A stretch of 64,000 nucleotides of DNA, taken from contig OX326959.1 of assembly GCA_946800325.1 (NCBI GenBank), positions 25,055,447 to 25,119,446 of the forward strand, given 5' to 3'. This DNA is from Luzula sylvatica (lineage: Eukaryota > Streptophyta > Magnoliopsida > Poales > Juncaceae). Shown in pieces: positions 10,125 through 23,107 of this stretch; position 1 is the first letter of the stretch; every line of letters starts with the position of its first letter. The notes under the pieces were generated by a model. It worked only from the letters and a program-made list of their open reading frames with translations. It ran no database searches and was not told the DNA's origin. Both the position numbers and the translations under genes were made by a program.

Positions 10125-10760
10125 CGTTTGAGGTACGAACCATAATTGTTTGAAATTTGGGTTTGGAAATGAAGAGACTAAAATATGTATAGGACATATC
10201 AAGTAAACCCATTTTGTAGGGAAAAAAATCAAGTGGACATTTTTTATTAATCACAAGCTATAACGTGCAATCACGTCGAAAGAACAATACTAAACACTTA
10301 TCATATCCACTTAGGTGCGGGATCGAATCGGTTAAGAATATTAAAACTGAGAGTCTCTCAGTTGTGAAAGAGTAAAAAAATAAGATCTGTTGGACGTGCC
10401 AAACATAAAATCACTAATTTCGAAATATTATTAAAGAAATAAATAAGGAAATTCAGCATGAGGGAATTTTTGGGATGCGTAATTTAGCCCAGTTTTTTTT
10501 TTTTTTTTTTTTTGCGTGTACACTTTGGAAGGGGTTTAATTTTTTCACATATTTAATTAAAATAATAACCATTAAATATTAGCTGTTAACTTAATACATA
10601 ATTAATATTCATTCAAATTCATAAATTTGAATAAATTTTACTGAATATTTAATCGTATATCTTAATTATCAATATAATTGAACGTAATAACTAAATAATG
10701 GAGAATTCGGCAGGTACATCTTGGAGTGGAATAATTTTTTTTTTTTAAATATCTGTGAAA

Positions 10761-10884
10761 TGGCGCTGATTCATTCAGCGCCTGGCGCTGTTTCATTCGG
10801 CGCCTTTATTTAACTCTCTTAATTACTCCCGTAAACAAAGGCGCTGAATGGTTCCCCGCAATTTAAAAAAGACGCTGAATGGTA
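10761..10884. repeat. Cluster of five GGCGCTGAATG-type motifs in both orientations
   Basis: GGCGCTGA and TCAGCGCC form an inverted pair at 10,762-10,782. A second imperfect pair follows (GGCGCTG with CGGCGCC). Two direct copies then occur, each followed by GGTTCCCCGCA or GGTACCCCGCA (10,840 and 10,872). The motif stands out as GC-rich in AT-rich surroundings. Its origin is unknown, perhaps a degraded transposon. Confidence 0.5.
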
Positions 10885-11103
10885 CCCCGCAAAAGACATT
10901 TTCGGAATTTCTTTCAAAACTTAGTTATTTTTGCAATTTTGTTTTCAAACGTGGTTAGTTTTAAAAAAATTCCTAGGAATATATACCATATTCCTAAGTT
11001 TCCTTAGAGGGTCCTTTGACGTAGATAATTAAGAGGATCTTGAAGGATTCTTGTATTTGTCTAGAGAAAATGAAATGTTTGAAGGACATATTTTTTCATA
11101 AAT

Positions 11104-11204
11104 ATTGTTTGATGTGTTAGAATATTAAATAATGAAAACAGAAATATATTGTTTGATGTGTTAGAATATTAAATAATGAAAACAGAAATATATTGTTTGA
11201 TGTG
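11104..11204. repeat. 44-bp tandem duplication, about 2.3 copies
   Basis: Units beginning ATTGTTTGATGTG start at 11,104, 11,148 and 11,192. The first two are essentially identical, so the duplication is recent. Confidence 0.85.
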
Positions 11205-11340
11205 AAGAAAAACAAGATTTAATATGAATTTGTTTAATTAATATTAGTTATACATTATTTAACACATATTAATTCATTGATATAAGAATTTAAAATTATT
11301 AGTTATAGTTATTGTACTTATTGACAACCATTTTTTTATA

Positions 11341-11451
<111 letters not shown>

Positions 11452-11943
11452 AGTTAATTTTGTTTAGCGAATCGATATTCTCTAAATAATATGTATATGT
11501 AATATACATATTGGAATGATCAAAATATATAAAGGAGTTGACAATAATACATATAATATATATGTGATATATATATGTATGTGGATTATTATATTTTCAT
11601 TTATATAAATAGGAAAATTAAATTATTTAAGTTGAGCCGAAATTATTAGACTCGCAAATAATTTTTTTAAGTTGAGCCGAAAAGTATTTAATTTCTTTTG
11701 CAACGAAATAGAAATATAGTTTTTTTCCATTTTCGCTTTCATTGAAGTATAAATACCTTTTCTAAAATTCCGTACACATTATACTATGAATTTATTTATA
11801 TATTAAATAAGTATTATCTGGAATTTCTTACATATTAATATTATATTAAAATATACTATGAACTTTTTTTATATATTAAAATAAGTATTAAGATTCATTT
11901 ATTAAGATATTCTTTAGTACATCCCTTTATTTGTCTATTATTT

Positions 11944-12643
11944 TGACTTATTACACGATTGATTACACAAATGATGAAACATTAAATCCTGCCAATTATT
12001 GTGATTCGTCCTGGTCTCGAAAAGCCTGGGGTTAGTCCAGGCGACCATTTGAAGACGCTCTTTCTAGTCGCTCGTACGCCCCGTGCTCTGTACTATAAAG
12101 GGGACACGATCAATTTAGGCCAAATTTCATATGCACCCTTACAAATCTCCATAATTTCACGTATATCCCTGCAAAACGTGAAATATCATGAATATCCCTA
12201 TAAAATTATTATAATTTCATGGCTGCCATTTTTGTTAGATTTCTGTTAACTATATGCTAAGATAACCGCTAAATTTTGTTTTTTCGATTTTACCCCCTAT
12301 GTAAATAAGCAATAAATTTTACGTCGAAAAAAATCGAAAAAACATAAATTAGGGGTAATCTTAGCAGATAGTTAATCAAAATTTAACAAAAAAGGTATTC
12401 GTGAAAGTTTAGTAGTTTTGTAAGGGTATTCATGATATTTCACGTTTTGCAAGGGTATACGTGAAATTGTGGAATTTTGTAGGGGTAGGTATGAAATTTG
12501 GCCATCAATTTATTACAAAAATGATAAAACATAAAACATAAAAATGACATTTGGCACGTTGTTGTAATTAGGAAATTTGACTCATTACACGATTGGTTAC
12601 GAAAATGATGCAACGTTAAATTTGGTTTATTATTGTGATTCGT
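11944..12643. repeat. 65-bp direct repeat flanking the MULE-like MITE region
   Basis: A diverged segment at 11,944-12,009 (TGACTTATTACACGATTG... to TTATTGTGATTCGT) recurs at 12,578-12,643 in the same orientation. The two copies are about 634 bp apart. The MITE at 12,118-12,503 lies between them. This could be a local duplication or remains of an older element. Confidence 0.6.
12118..12503. mobile_element. MULE-type MITE with perfect 9-bp target duplication
   Basis: A 386-bp element with long terminal inverted repeats. The left end GGCCAAATTTCATATGCACC pairs with the reverse complement of the right end, GGCCAAATTTCATACCTACC, and similarity continues inward. It is flanked by identical 9-bp repeats ATCAATTTA (12,109-12,117 and 12,504-12,512). 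A 9-bp duplication with long inverted repeats is characteristic of Mutator-like elements. There is no transposase, so it is non-autonomous. Confidence 0.75.
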
Positions 12644-12852
12644 TACACGAGTTATTAAAAAAAACAATACATAAAATAAAGAAACGAACACGGCGGGTGT
12701 CGGGAGATTATCCATTCAAAATATTTCCATAATATTCCCTTTTTTAATTTATTAATACAAGTCAAGGACTGATCGAGAGATTATCCTTTTTCAAAAAAAA
12801 GTAATGATAAAAAAACATCTAATGAATTTATTACTGGCCAAATGAACGGATA
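12504..12852. other. 3' flank of the SDR gene, no gene
   Basis: AT-rich sequence including the second copy of the 65-bp direct repeat. No coding signal is supported. Confidence 0.5.

Positions 12853-14033
<1,181 letters not shown>

Positions 14034-14085
<52 letters not shown>
14034..14085. repeat. Compound (TC)n(AC)n microsatellite at the SDR start codon
   Basis: A (TC) run followed by an (AC) run on the plus strand. On the gene strand this reads (GT)n(GA)n ending directly at the ATG, so it probably lies in the 5' leader or core promoter. Confidence 0.9.
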
Positions 14086-14225
14086 TGTGACTCGGTGGAA
14101 ATTATTAATATGCAAGTTCCCCTAACCATGACAAAAATTGCAATAATGTACATAAAGCTGCTAGCTTTCATTAATTTTTTTTTTTTTTTATCGATTCGCG
14201 TATGAGTAGTTCATCATTAAAATAT

Positions 14226-14497
14226 GGGTAATTATATCCTGCCCCCTCATTTCCCCCACACTCCATCTATATCACAAATTAACTATTAATTGATGATTAA
14301 TTAATAATTTAATTAGCAAAAGTACATCCGATTAACATTTAATTAATCCGGATTAACCATTAATTAACTGTTACTAATTATTTAATATTAAAAGTACATC
14401 CGATTAACCATTAATTCGGTTAATTAACCCACTAATTAATGGTTAATTAGTGGATAGACGGTGGGTGGGGGAAATGGAGGGTACAGTATATGCCTTC
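14226..14497. mobile_element. MITE, probably MULE-like, upstream of the SDR gene
   Basis: About 272 bp with imperfect inverted ends. The left arm contains CCCTCATTTCCCCCACACTC and the reverse complement of the right arm contains CCTCCATTTCCCCCACCCAC. The 9-mer TTAAAATAT flanks it on both sides (14,217-14,225 and 14,498-14,506). The interior is made of ATTAACCATTAATT-like segments in both orientations. It lies about 190 bp upstream of the SDR start codon. The AT-rich duplication is weaker evidence than for the element at 12,118. Confidence 0.6.
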
Positions 14498-14542
14498 TTA
14501 AAATATTTTCTTTTTATAATAGAAAGGAAAATATCTTCCAAT

Positions 14543-15127
14543 TAGAGATGTCAATCAATCGGATAAAATTAGTGGATAAAATTCGAATTCGCGGGTACTC
14601 GACTCGAATGGGACGGACAATACCAAAAAAGAATATTCGCTGATCGGGTATTATCCGAAAAAATATCCGTTCTAGGTTCGGGTTCGGATGCGGGAGTAAA
14701 TTTTTACCTGAGGATATATCCGAATCCGAAAAAATACCCGAACCCGAATTCGAACCCGAAAAATCCACGAGAAATACCCAAAAAATATCCGAAAATACTC
14801 AATGATATGCAAATTTGTGGTGTTTTATGGATTAATTATTTGTAATATTTACATTTGTAATATATTTTGTATAAATTGTTTGTTTTATGTATATAAAATT
14901 GTTGGCGATTTTACGTATTTGTATAATATTTTTTTATTTTTTTAAAAATTTGTATTGGTGATTTTCGGGTAAACGGTTCGTGTTCAGGTATACCCGTTAT
15001 CCGCGGGTTCGGGTTCGGATATGATTTTTTACCCGCGGATATTTTGGGTTCGGATAATACCCGAAAATTCGAATTCGGGTATGGGGGAGGCTTACCCGAA
15101 CCCGAATCCGCTCCGTTAACATCCCTA
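14543..15127. mobile_element. hAT-like MITE, second copy, inverted relative to 1734-2302
   Basis: Ends TAGAGATGTCAA and TTAACATCCCTA (one mismatch each to the ends of the first copy) bound 585 bp. Flanking octamers CTTCCAAT and CTCCCAAT match at 7 of 8 positions, an 8-bp hAT-type duplication. The interior has TTCGGGTTCGGG/CCCGAACCCGAA segments at both sides of an AT-rich centre (14,820-14,960). That centre matches the other copy in reverse complement. Confidence 0.75.
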
Positions 15128-15607
15128 CTCCCAATCTCACTTACACATCTTTGATGTATCAATTCAGAGTGTTTAAATGGATTGATTACACTCTAAATTA
15201 ATGGTAAATTAATGATTAAATTGATTGATTCAATTAAGCGGTGCAATCAATTCATTAAGACAATCTTAATTGACGCATCAAGAATGCTTCAGTGAAATTA
15301 AGGCACCATATCAAACTCTAATAGAAAACATGTCACATCTTCATGTTCTCACGGGAAACAATAACTTTTCTCTCAATTTCATCTACCTATTGGTAATCAT
15401 ACCAGCAAATATAATTAACATAGATAATCGAACGTATTTTTTTTTTTTATCAACGGAATATAATCTGTGTTGCACATATACTTCGGAAAATTAACCATAT
15501 ACTCATACTTGTATCGTATTCCAAATTATTTGAAAAGTTATTGTATCGTCATATTCGTTTCGTATCGAATACGCTATTTGTAGTTGTATCCGTGCAACAT
15601 AGTAATA
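15128..15607. other. Intergenic region, no gene
   Basis: AT-rich. A patch at about 15,505-15,600 has GTATCGTATTCC, CGTATCGAATACGC and similar pieces that recall the GAATAC-type element at 801-1500, possibly a decayed relative. No coding signal. Confidence 0.4.
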
Positions 15608-15901
15608 CATATGGGACGTTTGGTTGAAAAATATAAATTATAATGTTTTGACACTTTTTTTATGGATTATATTCTGATATTTAATTTGCACATTAAATAA
15701 TAAAGTAAGAAAATACTCATTACTCTAAGGAATAGTTGGTTGGAATATGAATACCACCAATTTTTTTGACTTTTTTTTTATTTCTATGACGAGAAACTAA
15801 TTTGTTTCTTTAAATTAATAGGTCAAATCTTCTATATAATTAAACTTATTTAAATTTTGTAGAGTATGTCATGAAATAAATAAATGTATCAATCAAACAT
15901 A
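15608..15901. mobile_element. hAT-like MITE with perfect 8-bp target duplication
   Basis: A 294-bp AT-rich element. The left end CATATGGGACGTTTGGTTGA and the reverse complement of the right end, TATATGTTTGATTGA, align with a 4-bp gap. Identical octamers TAGTAATA flank it (15,600-15,607 and 15,902-15,909), as expected for hAT elements. There is no transposase. Confidence 0.65.
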
Positions 15902-15994
15902 TAGTAATAGAGTATGACATGTAATGATATCTTTTGGCATGTAATTCGTGGAAATACAGATGGATGTACATATCATCTACGGATTCGGCATCGA

Positions 15995-16291
15995 TCAATG
16001 AAAAATTGTAAAATCTTGTTCTAAAACCATTAATTTGGTCTTTTTCATTTGACCATTTCCTTCAAACCGATCTAGGAGAGAACGCCAATTGGAATTTGCA
16101 TTGGCACAATAATCTTCTACGGGAGATAGATGACTAACTATGTTATTGAGTATTTGATTTTTTGCTATGTAATCTAAGATCAAGTTGGTCTTGGTAGTTT
16201 CGTTGTATGATTTACTACCGGTTTCATATGTAGTTGAAAATCCTATTTCTACGATGGGCCCTAAACCTTGAATATTAAAAACATCAACCAT
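15995..16291 (-). CDS. Unrecognised 98-codon reading frame, possibly an exon remnant
   Basis: An ATG-initiated frame of 98 codons (MVDVFNIQGLGPIVEIGF... to ...LEQDFTIFH) in AT-rich DNA where stops are frequent. Its composition looks protein-like, with mixed polar and charged residues and an amphipathic middle. I do not recognise a domain. No signal peptide or membrane segment is seen. It may be a fragment of a decayed gene or transposon protein. A chance ORF cannot be excluded. Confidence 0.25.
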   Translation of the reverse strand: MVDVFNIQGLGPIVEIGFSTTYETGSKSYNETTKTNLILDYIAKNQILNNIVSHLSPVEDYCANANSNWRSLLDRFEGNGQMKKTKLMVLEQDFTIFH

Positions 16292-16936
16292 ACATCGTTT
16301 TCATGAGTATCAATTTTTACCATTTAATTTATAGGGATACGAAATTTGCGTACGGTTTGGTAAAGAGAAACTATTTTCCGAGACCAGGTGATCGTTATAC
16401 AAGTTTTTTGATGTCAATTCTTCTTCTTAAAAAGAGGTGGCTAGTTGGCTAAGGTATACGAAGGGATAAATGTGAGAGGAGCGCGCAACGGGGGGTCTAA
16501 GTCAATCCTATTCAAAGACCTGGCTTTCTATGCATCATATATGCGTCAGTCGAGCAACTTCGCCCATGTCACACATTTTCGTGCTGGAATTATTTTTCAA
16601 CACGGAAACAATCTAAATGCATGTAACTATTTAAATATGTAATTATATGATCACTTTTAATCTTGTCATTTTTAGACTAGATGTGATAATTAACAAAGTA
16701 CTTGTAAATAAATAAATAAATAAATACAGTACGTACTTGAATAAATAAGTAAATAAATAAATAAAACAAAGATCGAGAAACTCAATAAAAAGAAATATAT
16801 AAAAGTACGAATACGGGAAAGTAAATAATGTACTTGTTGCACAATAATCTTAGTCACGAATGGATACGTGACTTACGGATAACTCAATCAACTATAGATG
16901 CGGCGATTTTGATTCGCACGCAAATACATGGAGAGT
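16292..16936. other. Intergenic region with (TAAA)n tract, no supported gene
   Basis: Contains a short plus-strand ORF (16,445-16,642, 65 aa) without recognisable motifs and AAAT/AAATA simple repeats around 16,707-16,765. Nothing else is supported. Confidence 0.45.
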
Positions 16937-18066
16937 TGCGAGGAAAAATCAAGTTCCTTAAAAAGAAAAAAAGTGAAAAATAAACCCCAATAATTGAAAT
17001 AGAAGAGATGAAAAGATGACACCAAATATGACAACGGAGTTTGGTGAAACAGTTCCTACGTCTCCAGGAAAAAATCTTGCCATCACAAGAGAGCGTGACG
17101 AACCTGTTATAATAGTTCTTATTAGAAAAAAGACTAACAAGGACGTTGAGCATTTACTCAACAAATTAGATCCACAAAATAATGGATATAACAACTATCC
17201 AAGCAACCACACAACCCCTCAAATAACGCTCTGTTGATTAAGGTTACTCGCACCGAAATATTGAAGGTATAAGCAAGGCTAACAATGGAGCTCTCAAATT
17301 ATACTCACAACAATGATGGCTCAGGTTTTATATAAATTGTTTAGCAAATAAAGTTGTAAATTCTGAATGAGGGGTGCTCCCCTATTTATAGGGGGTTGGG
17401 GGAGTATCCCATCCTCAAATTGAGCATAAAATCAAGGGACCAAATTGGTAGGAGCCTCGGGAGAATTCAAATTCAAAAACCTTTCAATTCTGTTTGAAAT
17501 TGCACCTCCAAATGGACAGGGGCGCTTTAAACTTGCCACCCACGCTGGGTTGTGCGCTGGCAGTGTTTACACTAAGCGTTCATATGCTTCACTGGGCCGT
17601 CCGGACGCTTGGGATGAAATGTATTATGCGTCCGAACGCTATAACAATTTTCCTCGTCAAGCGTCCGGACAGCTCAATCTGGTGGTCGGACGAAATATGT
17701 TATTCTTTGCAGTTTCAAATTTTTTTTCCAAATTTGATTTTCTGAATTGCATTGAGATTTTATCAGTACTTCTTGGGTGTGTTTATGATCCACCTATAAG
17801 TGTTTTGGTGTCATGTGGGTCTTCAAGTCTTCTTCAAGATTCTGGGTGTCTTTTTTGTTGTGTTCCAAATTAATCTTCATGTCTTGTGATCGCTCCTGGA
17901 TGAGTTTCGTGTCGTATTCTTGTGCTGTTTCTCGGTGAGTCTTCCGCAGATATGGTTCTTCAGATTTATGGTCGTCGTCTCCGAGTTTCTTCAACGTGTT
18001 GAACTGGGAAAGGTCCCGATCTCATGCCGCTTCTTGCATGGGTTAAGAAATCGACGACCCCGCACA
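16937..18066 (-). mobile_element. LTR of a retrotransposon in minus orientation (approximate ends)
   Basis: Read on the minus strand it has the architecture of the other LTRs here. A purine-rich upstream part (about 17,800-18,000) comes first, then a cluster of palindromic CGTCCGGACG-type motifs (17,598-17,607, 17,628-17,639, 17,661-17,670). A TATA box (17,382-17,390) and a GGAGACGTAGGAACTG box (about 17,048-17,063) follow, comparable to GGAGACGTAGGTACT of the complete LTRs. Possible ends are TGTGCGGGG and CCTCGCA (TG...CA), but there is no matching target duplication, purine tract or primer site. It is either a solo or truncated LTR. ORFs in it are spurious. Confidence 0.55.
17382..17390 (-). 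promoter_or_regulatory. LTR TATA box (minus strand)
   Basis: TATAAATAG on the minus strand, inside CCCCCTATAAATAGGGGAGC. It lies downstream of the palindrome cluster, as in the other LTRs of the window. Confidence 0.5.
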
Positions 18067-18367
18067 TCGGTTGAAAAGCACGTTATTTGGACTCCTCAAA
18101 GCATAAAAAGATTGCTATGAATCGAAGAACAAAATTTCTTAGTGTTTGTAAAATTTGGTTAAAACTTAAGTAAAAAAAGATTCGATCCAAACAATCTCAA
18201 AATCACGTTATTTGGACACCTGAAAGCGTAAAAAGATTCCTATGAATCGTAAAAACAAAATTTCTTAGTGTTTGTAAAATTTTGTGAAAAGTTATGCAGT
18301 AAAGATTTGATGCAAACGATCTAAAAACACGTTATTTTAACTTCTCAAAGCGTAAAAGATTGCTATA
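18067..18367 (+). repeat. 125-bp tandem repeat at the edge of the satellite, about 2.3 copies
   Basis: CGTTATTTGGAC-type blocks start at 18,081, 18,206 and 18,330 (spacing 125 and 124 bp). Each is followed by CTCAAAGCGTAAAAAGATT and, in the full copies, by AAATTTCTTAGTGTTTGTAA. The sequence is unrelated to the 175-bp monomer. The third copy breaks off at GATTGCTATA, directly joined to the first 175-bp monomer. Confidence 0.8.
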
Positions 18368-21300
18368 TGTGTTAGTCTTCAATCACGGAGTTTTTTAAGA
18401 AAAACATGAAAAATTAAGTATTTTGCTCATTTTAGAGATCTATTTTGGCTTATTTGACAAAAATATGATAATTTATACATTTGAAGGTGTCAGACTTCAG
18501 TTTTTGATTTTTTTCAAAAAATTGGACAAAATAGAAATTTGTATGTGTTAACGTCTTCAATCACATAATTTTTTTGAGAAAACATGAAAATTAAGTATTT
18601 TGCTAATTTTAGAGAACTATTTTGGCCTCTTTCAGAAAAAATGATAATTGATATTTTTGAAGGTGTTAGACTTCAGTTTTAAATTTTTGCAAAAAAGGGA
18701 AAAAATAGAAATTTGCATGTGTTAGTCTTCAATCACGGAGTTTTTTATGAAAAACATGAAAATTGAGTATTTTACTCATTTTAGAGAATTATTTTGGGTT
18801 TTTTTAGAAAATATAATAATTGATACTTTTGAAGGTGTTAGACATATGTTTTCGAATTTTTGCAAAAAATTGGAAAAAATAGAAATTTGTATTTGTTAGT
18901 CTTCAATCTGGGAGTTTTTTTGAGAAAAACATGAAAATTAGGTATTTTGCTCATTTTAGAGATCTATTTTGGCCTTTTTCAGAAAAAAATGATAATTGAT
19001 ATTTTTTATGGTGTTAGACTTCAGTTTTTGAATTTTTGCAAAAAATGGAAAAAATGGAAATTTGTATGTGGTAGTCTTCAATCACGGAGTTTTTTGAGAA
19101 AAACTAGAAAATTAAGTATTTTGCTCATTTTAGAGAATTATTTTGGCCTTTTAAAAAAATGATAATTGATATTTTTGAGGGTGTTAGACTACAGTTTTTG
19201 AAGTTTTGCAAAGAATTTTAAAAAAATATAAATTTGAATGTGTTAGTCTTCAATCACATAATTTTTTGAGAAAAAAGAAAAATTAAGCATTTTGCTCATT
19301 TTAGAGAACTTTTTGGCCTTTTTTTTTAGAAAAAAATGATAATTGATATTTTTGAAGGTGTTAGATAGAATTTTTTGAAAAAAAAATGAAAAAAAGAAAT
19401 TTGTGTGTGTTAGTCTTCAATCACGATGTTTTTTGAGAAAAAACATGTAATGTGAAGTATTTTGCTCATTTCAGAGAACTATTTCGGCCTTTTTCAGAAA
19501 AATGATAATTCATATGTTTGAAGTTGTTAGACTTCAGTTTTTGATTTTTTGCAAAAAATAGGAGAACATAGAAATTTGTATGTGTTAGTCTTCAATCACG
19601 GAGTTTTTTGAGAAAACACATGAAGATTAAGTATTTTGCTTATTTTTGAGAACTATTTTGGCCTATTTTAGAAAAATATGATAATTGATACATTTGAAGG
19701 TGTTCGACTTTAGTTTTTGAATTTTTTAAAAAAATTTGAAAAAATAGAAATTTTTATGTGTTAGTCTTCAATCACTGGGTTTTTTGAGAAAAACATGAAA
19801 ATAAAGTATTTTGCATATTTTAGAGAACTATTTTGGCTTTTCAATAGAAAAAATGATAATTGATATTTTTGAAGGTGTTAGACTTCAGTTTTTGATTTTT
19901 AAATTTTTTTTTTGAAAAAAACGAAATTTGTATGTGTTAGTCTTTAATCACGAAGTTTTTGAGAAAAACATTTTAGAGAACTATTTTGGCATTTTTCATA
20001 TAAGAATTAGAATTGATATTTATGAAGGTGTTAGACTTCAGTTTTTTTATTTTTTGCAAAAAATAGGAAAACATAGAAATTTGTATGTGTTTGTCTTCAA
20101 CACGAAGTTCTTGAGAAAAACATGAAAAATGAAGTATTTTGGTCAGTTTAGCAACCTATTTTGTCCTTTTTCAGAAAAATTGATAATTGATATTTTTTAA
20201 GGTGTTAGATTTCAGTTGTTGATTTTTTGCAAAAAATTGAAAAAAATAGAAATTCGTATGTGTTAATCTTCAATCAGGGAGTTTTTTTTGAGAAAAACAT
20301 GAAAAATGAAGTATTTTGCTCATTTTAGAGATCTATTTTAGCCTTTTCCAGAAAAAATGATAATTGATATTTTTAATGGTGCTAGACTTCAATTTTTGAA
20401 TTTTTGCAAAAAAAAAGAAAAAAGAAATTTGTATGTGTTCGTCTTCAATCACGAAGTTTTTGAGAAAAACATGAAAAATAAAGTATTTTGTTTATTTTAG
20501 AGAACTATTTTGGCATTTTTCATAAAAGAATTAGAATTGATATTTTTGACGGTGTTAGACTTCAGTTTATTGAATTTCCGCAAAAATTGGAAAAATTAGA
20601 AATTTGTATGTGTTAGTCTTCAATCACGAAGTTTTTGAGAAAAACAAGAAAATTAAGTATTTTACTCATTTCAGAGAATTATTTTCTTCAATCACTGAGT
20701 TTTTTGAGAAAACACATGAAGCTTGAGTATTTTGCTTATTTTCGAGAACTATTTTGGCCTATTATAGAAAAATATTATAATTGATACTTTTAAAGGTGTT
20801 AGACTTCAGTTTTTGAATTTTTGCAAAAAATTTGAAAAAATACAAATTTGTATGTGTTAGTCTTCAAACATGGAGTTTTTTGAGAAAAACATGAAAATAA
20901 ATTATTTTGCTCATTTTAGAGAACTATTTTGGCCTTTTTTTACAAAAAATGATAATTAATATTTTTTAAGGTGTCAGACTTCAGTTTTTGAATTTTTACA
21001 AAAAATTACAAAAAATAGAAATTTGTATGTGTTTGTCTTAAATCACGGAGTTTTTGAGAAAAACATGAAAATTGAGTAATTTGCTAATTTTGGAGAACTA
21101 TTTTCGCCTATTTTACAAAATATTACAATTGATACTTTTTTAAGATGTTGGACTTCAGTTATTGATTTTTTGCAAAAAAAATGGAAATATTGAAATTTGT
21201 ATGTGTTAGCCTTCAATTTCACAGTTTTTTGAGGGAAACATGAAAATTAAGTATTTTCCTCATTTTAGAGAACTATTTTGGGCTTTTTAAGAGAAAAATG

Positions 21301-23107
21301 ATAATTGATATTTTTGACGGTGTGAGACTTCAGTTTTTTATTTTTTGCAAAAAATTGAAAAAAATAGAAATTTGTATGTGTTAGTTTTCAATCTCGGAGT
21401 TTTTTTAGAAAAACATGAAAATTTAGTATTTTGCACATTTTAGAGAACTATTTTGGCCTTTTTCACAAAAAATGATAATTGATATTTGTGAAGGTGTTAG
21501 ACTACTGTTTTTGATTTTTTGCAAAAAAGTGGAAAAAATAACAATTTGTATGTGTTAGTCTTCAATCACGGATTTGTTTTGAGAAAACACATGAAGATTA
21601 AGTATTTTGCTTATTTTTGAAAACTATTTTGGCCTATTATGGAAAAAATATTATAATTGATACTTTTGAAGGTGTTAGACTTCAGTCATTGAATTTTTGC
21701 AAAAAAATTGAAAAAATTAAAATTTGTATGTGTTAGTCTTCAATCACGGTGTTTTTTGAGAAAAACATGAAAAATGAAGTATTGTGTCCATTTTAGCAAA
21801 CTATTTTGTCCTTTTTTGAAAAATGTATAATTGATATTTTTGAAGGTGTTAGACTTCAGTTTTTGATTTTTTGCAAATAAATGGAAAAAATAGAAATTCG
21901 TATGTGTTAGTCTTCAATCACGGAATTTTTTTTAGAAAAACACGAAAATTGAGTACTTTGTATATTTTAGAGATCTATTTTGGCCTTTTTTTATAAAAAA
22001 ATGATAATTAATATTTTTTAAGGTGTCAGACATCAGTTTTCGAATTTTTGCAAAAAAGTGGAAAAAATAGAAATTTGTATGTGTTAGTCTTCAATCACGG
22101 AGTTTTTTGATAAAAACATGAAAATTGAGTAATTTGCTAATTTTAGAGAACGATTTTGGCCTTTTTCACAAAAAATGATAATTGATATTTGTGAAGGTGT
22201 TAGACTTTTGTTTTTTTTTTTGCAAAAAAATTGAAAAAATAGCAATTTGTATGTGTTAGTCTTCAATCACTGAGTTTTTTGAGAAAACACATGAAGCTTG
22301 AGTATTTTGCTTATTTTTGAGAACTATTTTGGCCTATTATAGAAAAATATTATAATTGATACTTTTGAAGGTGTTAGACTTCAGTTTTTGAATTTTTGCA
22401 AAAAATTTGAAAAAATACAAATTTGTATGTGTTAGTCTTCAAACACGGAGTTTTTTGAGAAAAACATGAAAAATGAAGTATTGAGCTCATTTTAGCAAAC
22501 TATTTTGTCCTTTTTCTGAAAAATTGATAATTGATATTTTTGAAGGTGTTAGACTTCAGTTTTTGATTTTTTGCAAAAAATTGGAAAAAATAGAAATTTG
22601 TATGTGTTAGTCTTCAATCTCGGAGTTTTTTGAGAAAAACATGAAAATTGAGTACTTTTCTTATTTTTGAGATCTATTTTGGACTTTTTTTAGAAAAAAA
22701 TGATAATTAATATATTTTAAGGTGTTAGACTTCAGTTTATGAATTTTTGCAAAAAAGTGGAAAAAATATAAATTTGTATGTGTTAGTCTTCAATCACGGA
22801 GTTTTTTAATAAAAACATGAAAATTGAGTAATTTGCTAATTTTAGAGAACTATTTTGGCCTTTTTCACAAAGAATGATAATTGAAATTTGTGAAGGTGTT
22901 AGACTTCTGATTTTGATTTTTTGCAAAAAAAAAAGGAGAAAATTGCAATTTGTATGTGTTAGTCTTCAATCACGGAGTTTTTTGAGAAAACACATGAAGA
23001 TTAAGTATTTTGCTTATTTTTTAGAACTATTTTGGCCTATTTTAGAAAAATATTATAATTGATACTTTTGAAGTTGTTAGACTTCAGTTTTTGAATTTTT
23101 GCAAAAA

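Noticed and set aside
10346..10362. Palindrome ACTGAGAGTCTCTCAGT as a regulatory site
   Set aside because: Single occurrence, far from any start codon and without a terminator-like or promoter context.
16437..16480. tRNA-like start (GTGGCTAGTTGGCTAAGG)
   Set aside because: No acceptor pairing, anticodon arm or T-arm (GGTTCRA) could be laid out.
17016..17237. 73-aa plus-strand ORF as a gene
   Set aside because: It lies in the R/U5 part of a minus-strand LTR, antisense to it, and shows no domain.
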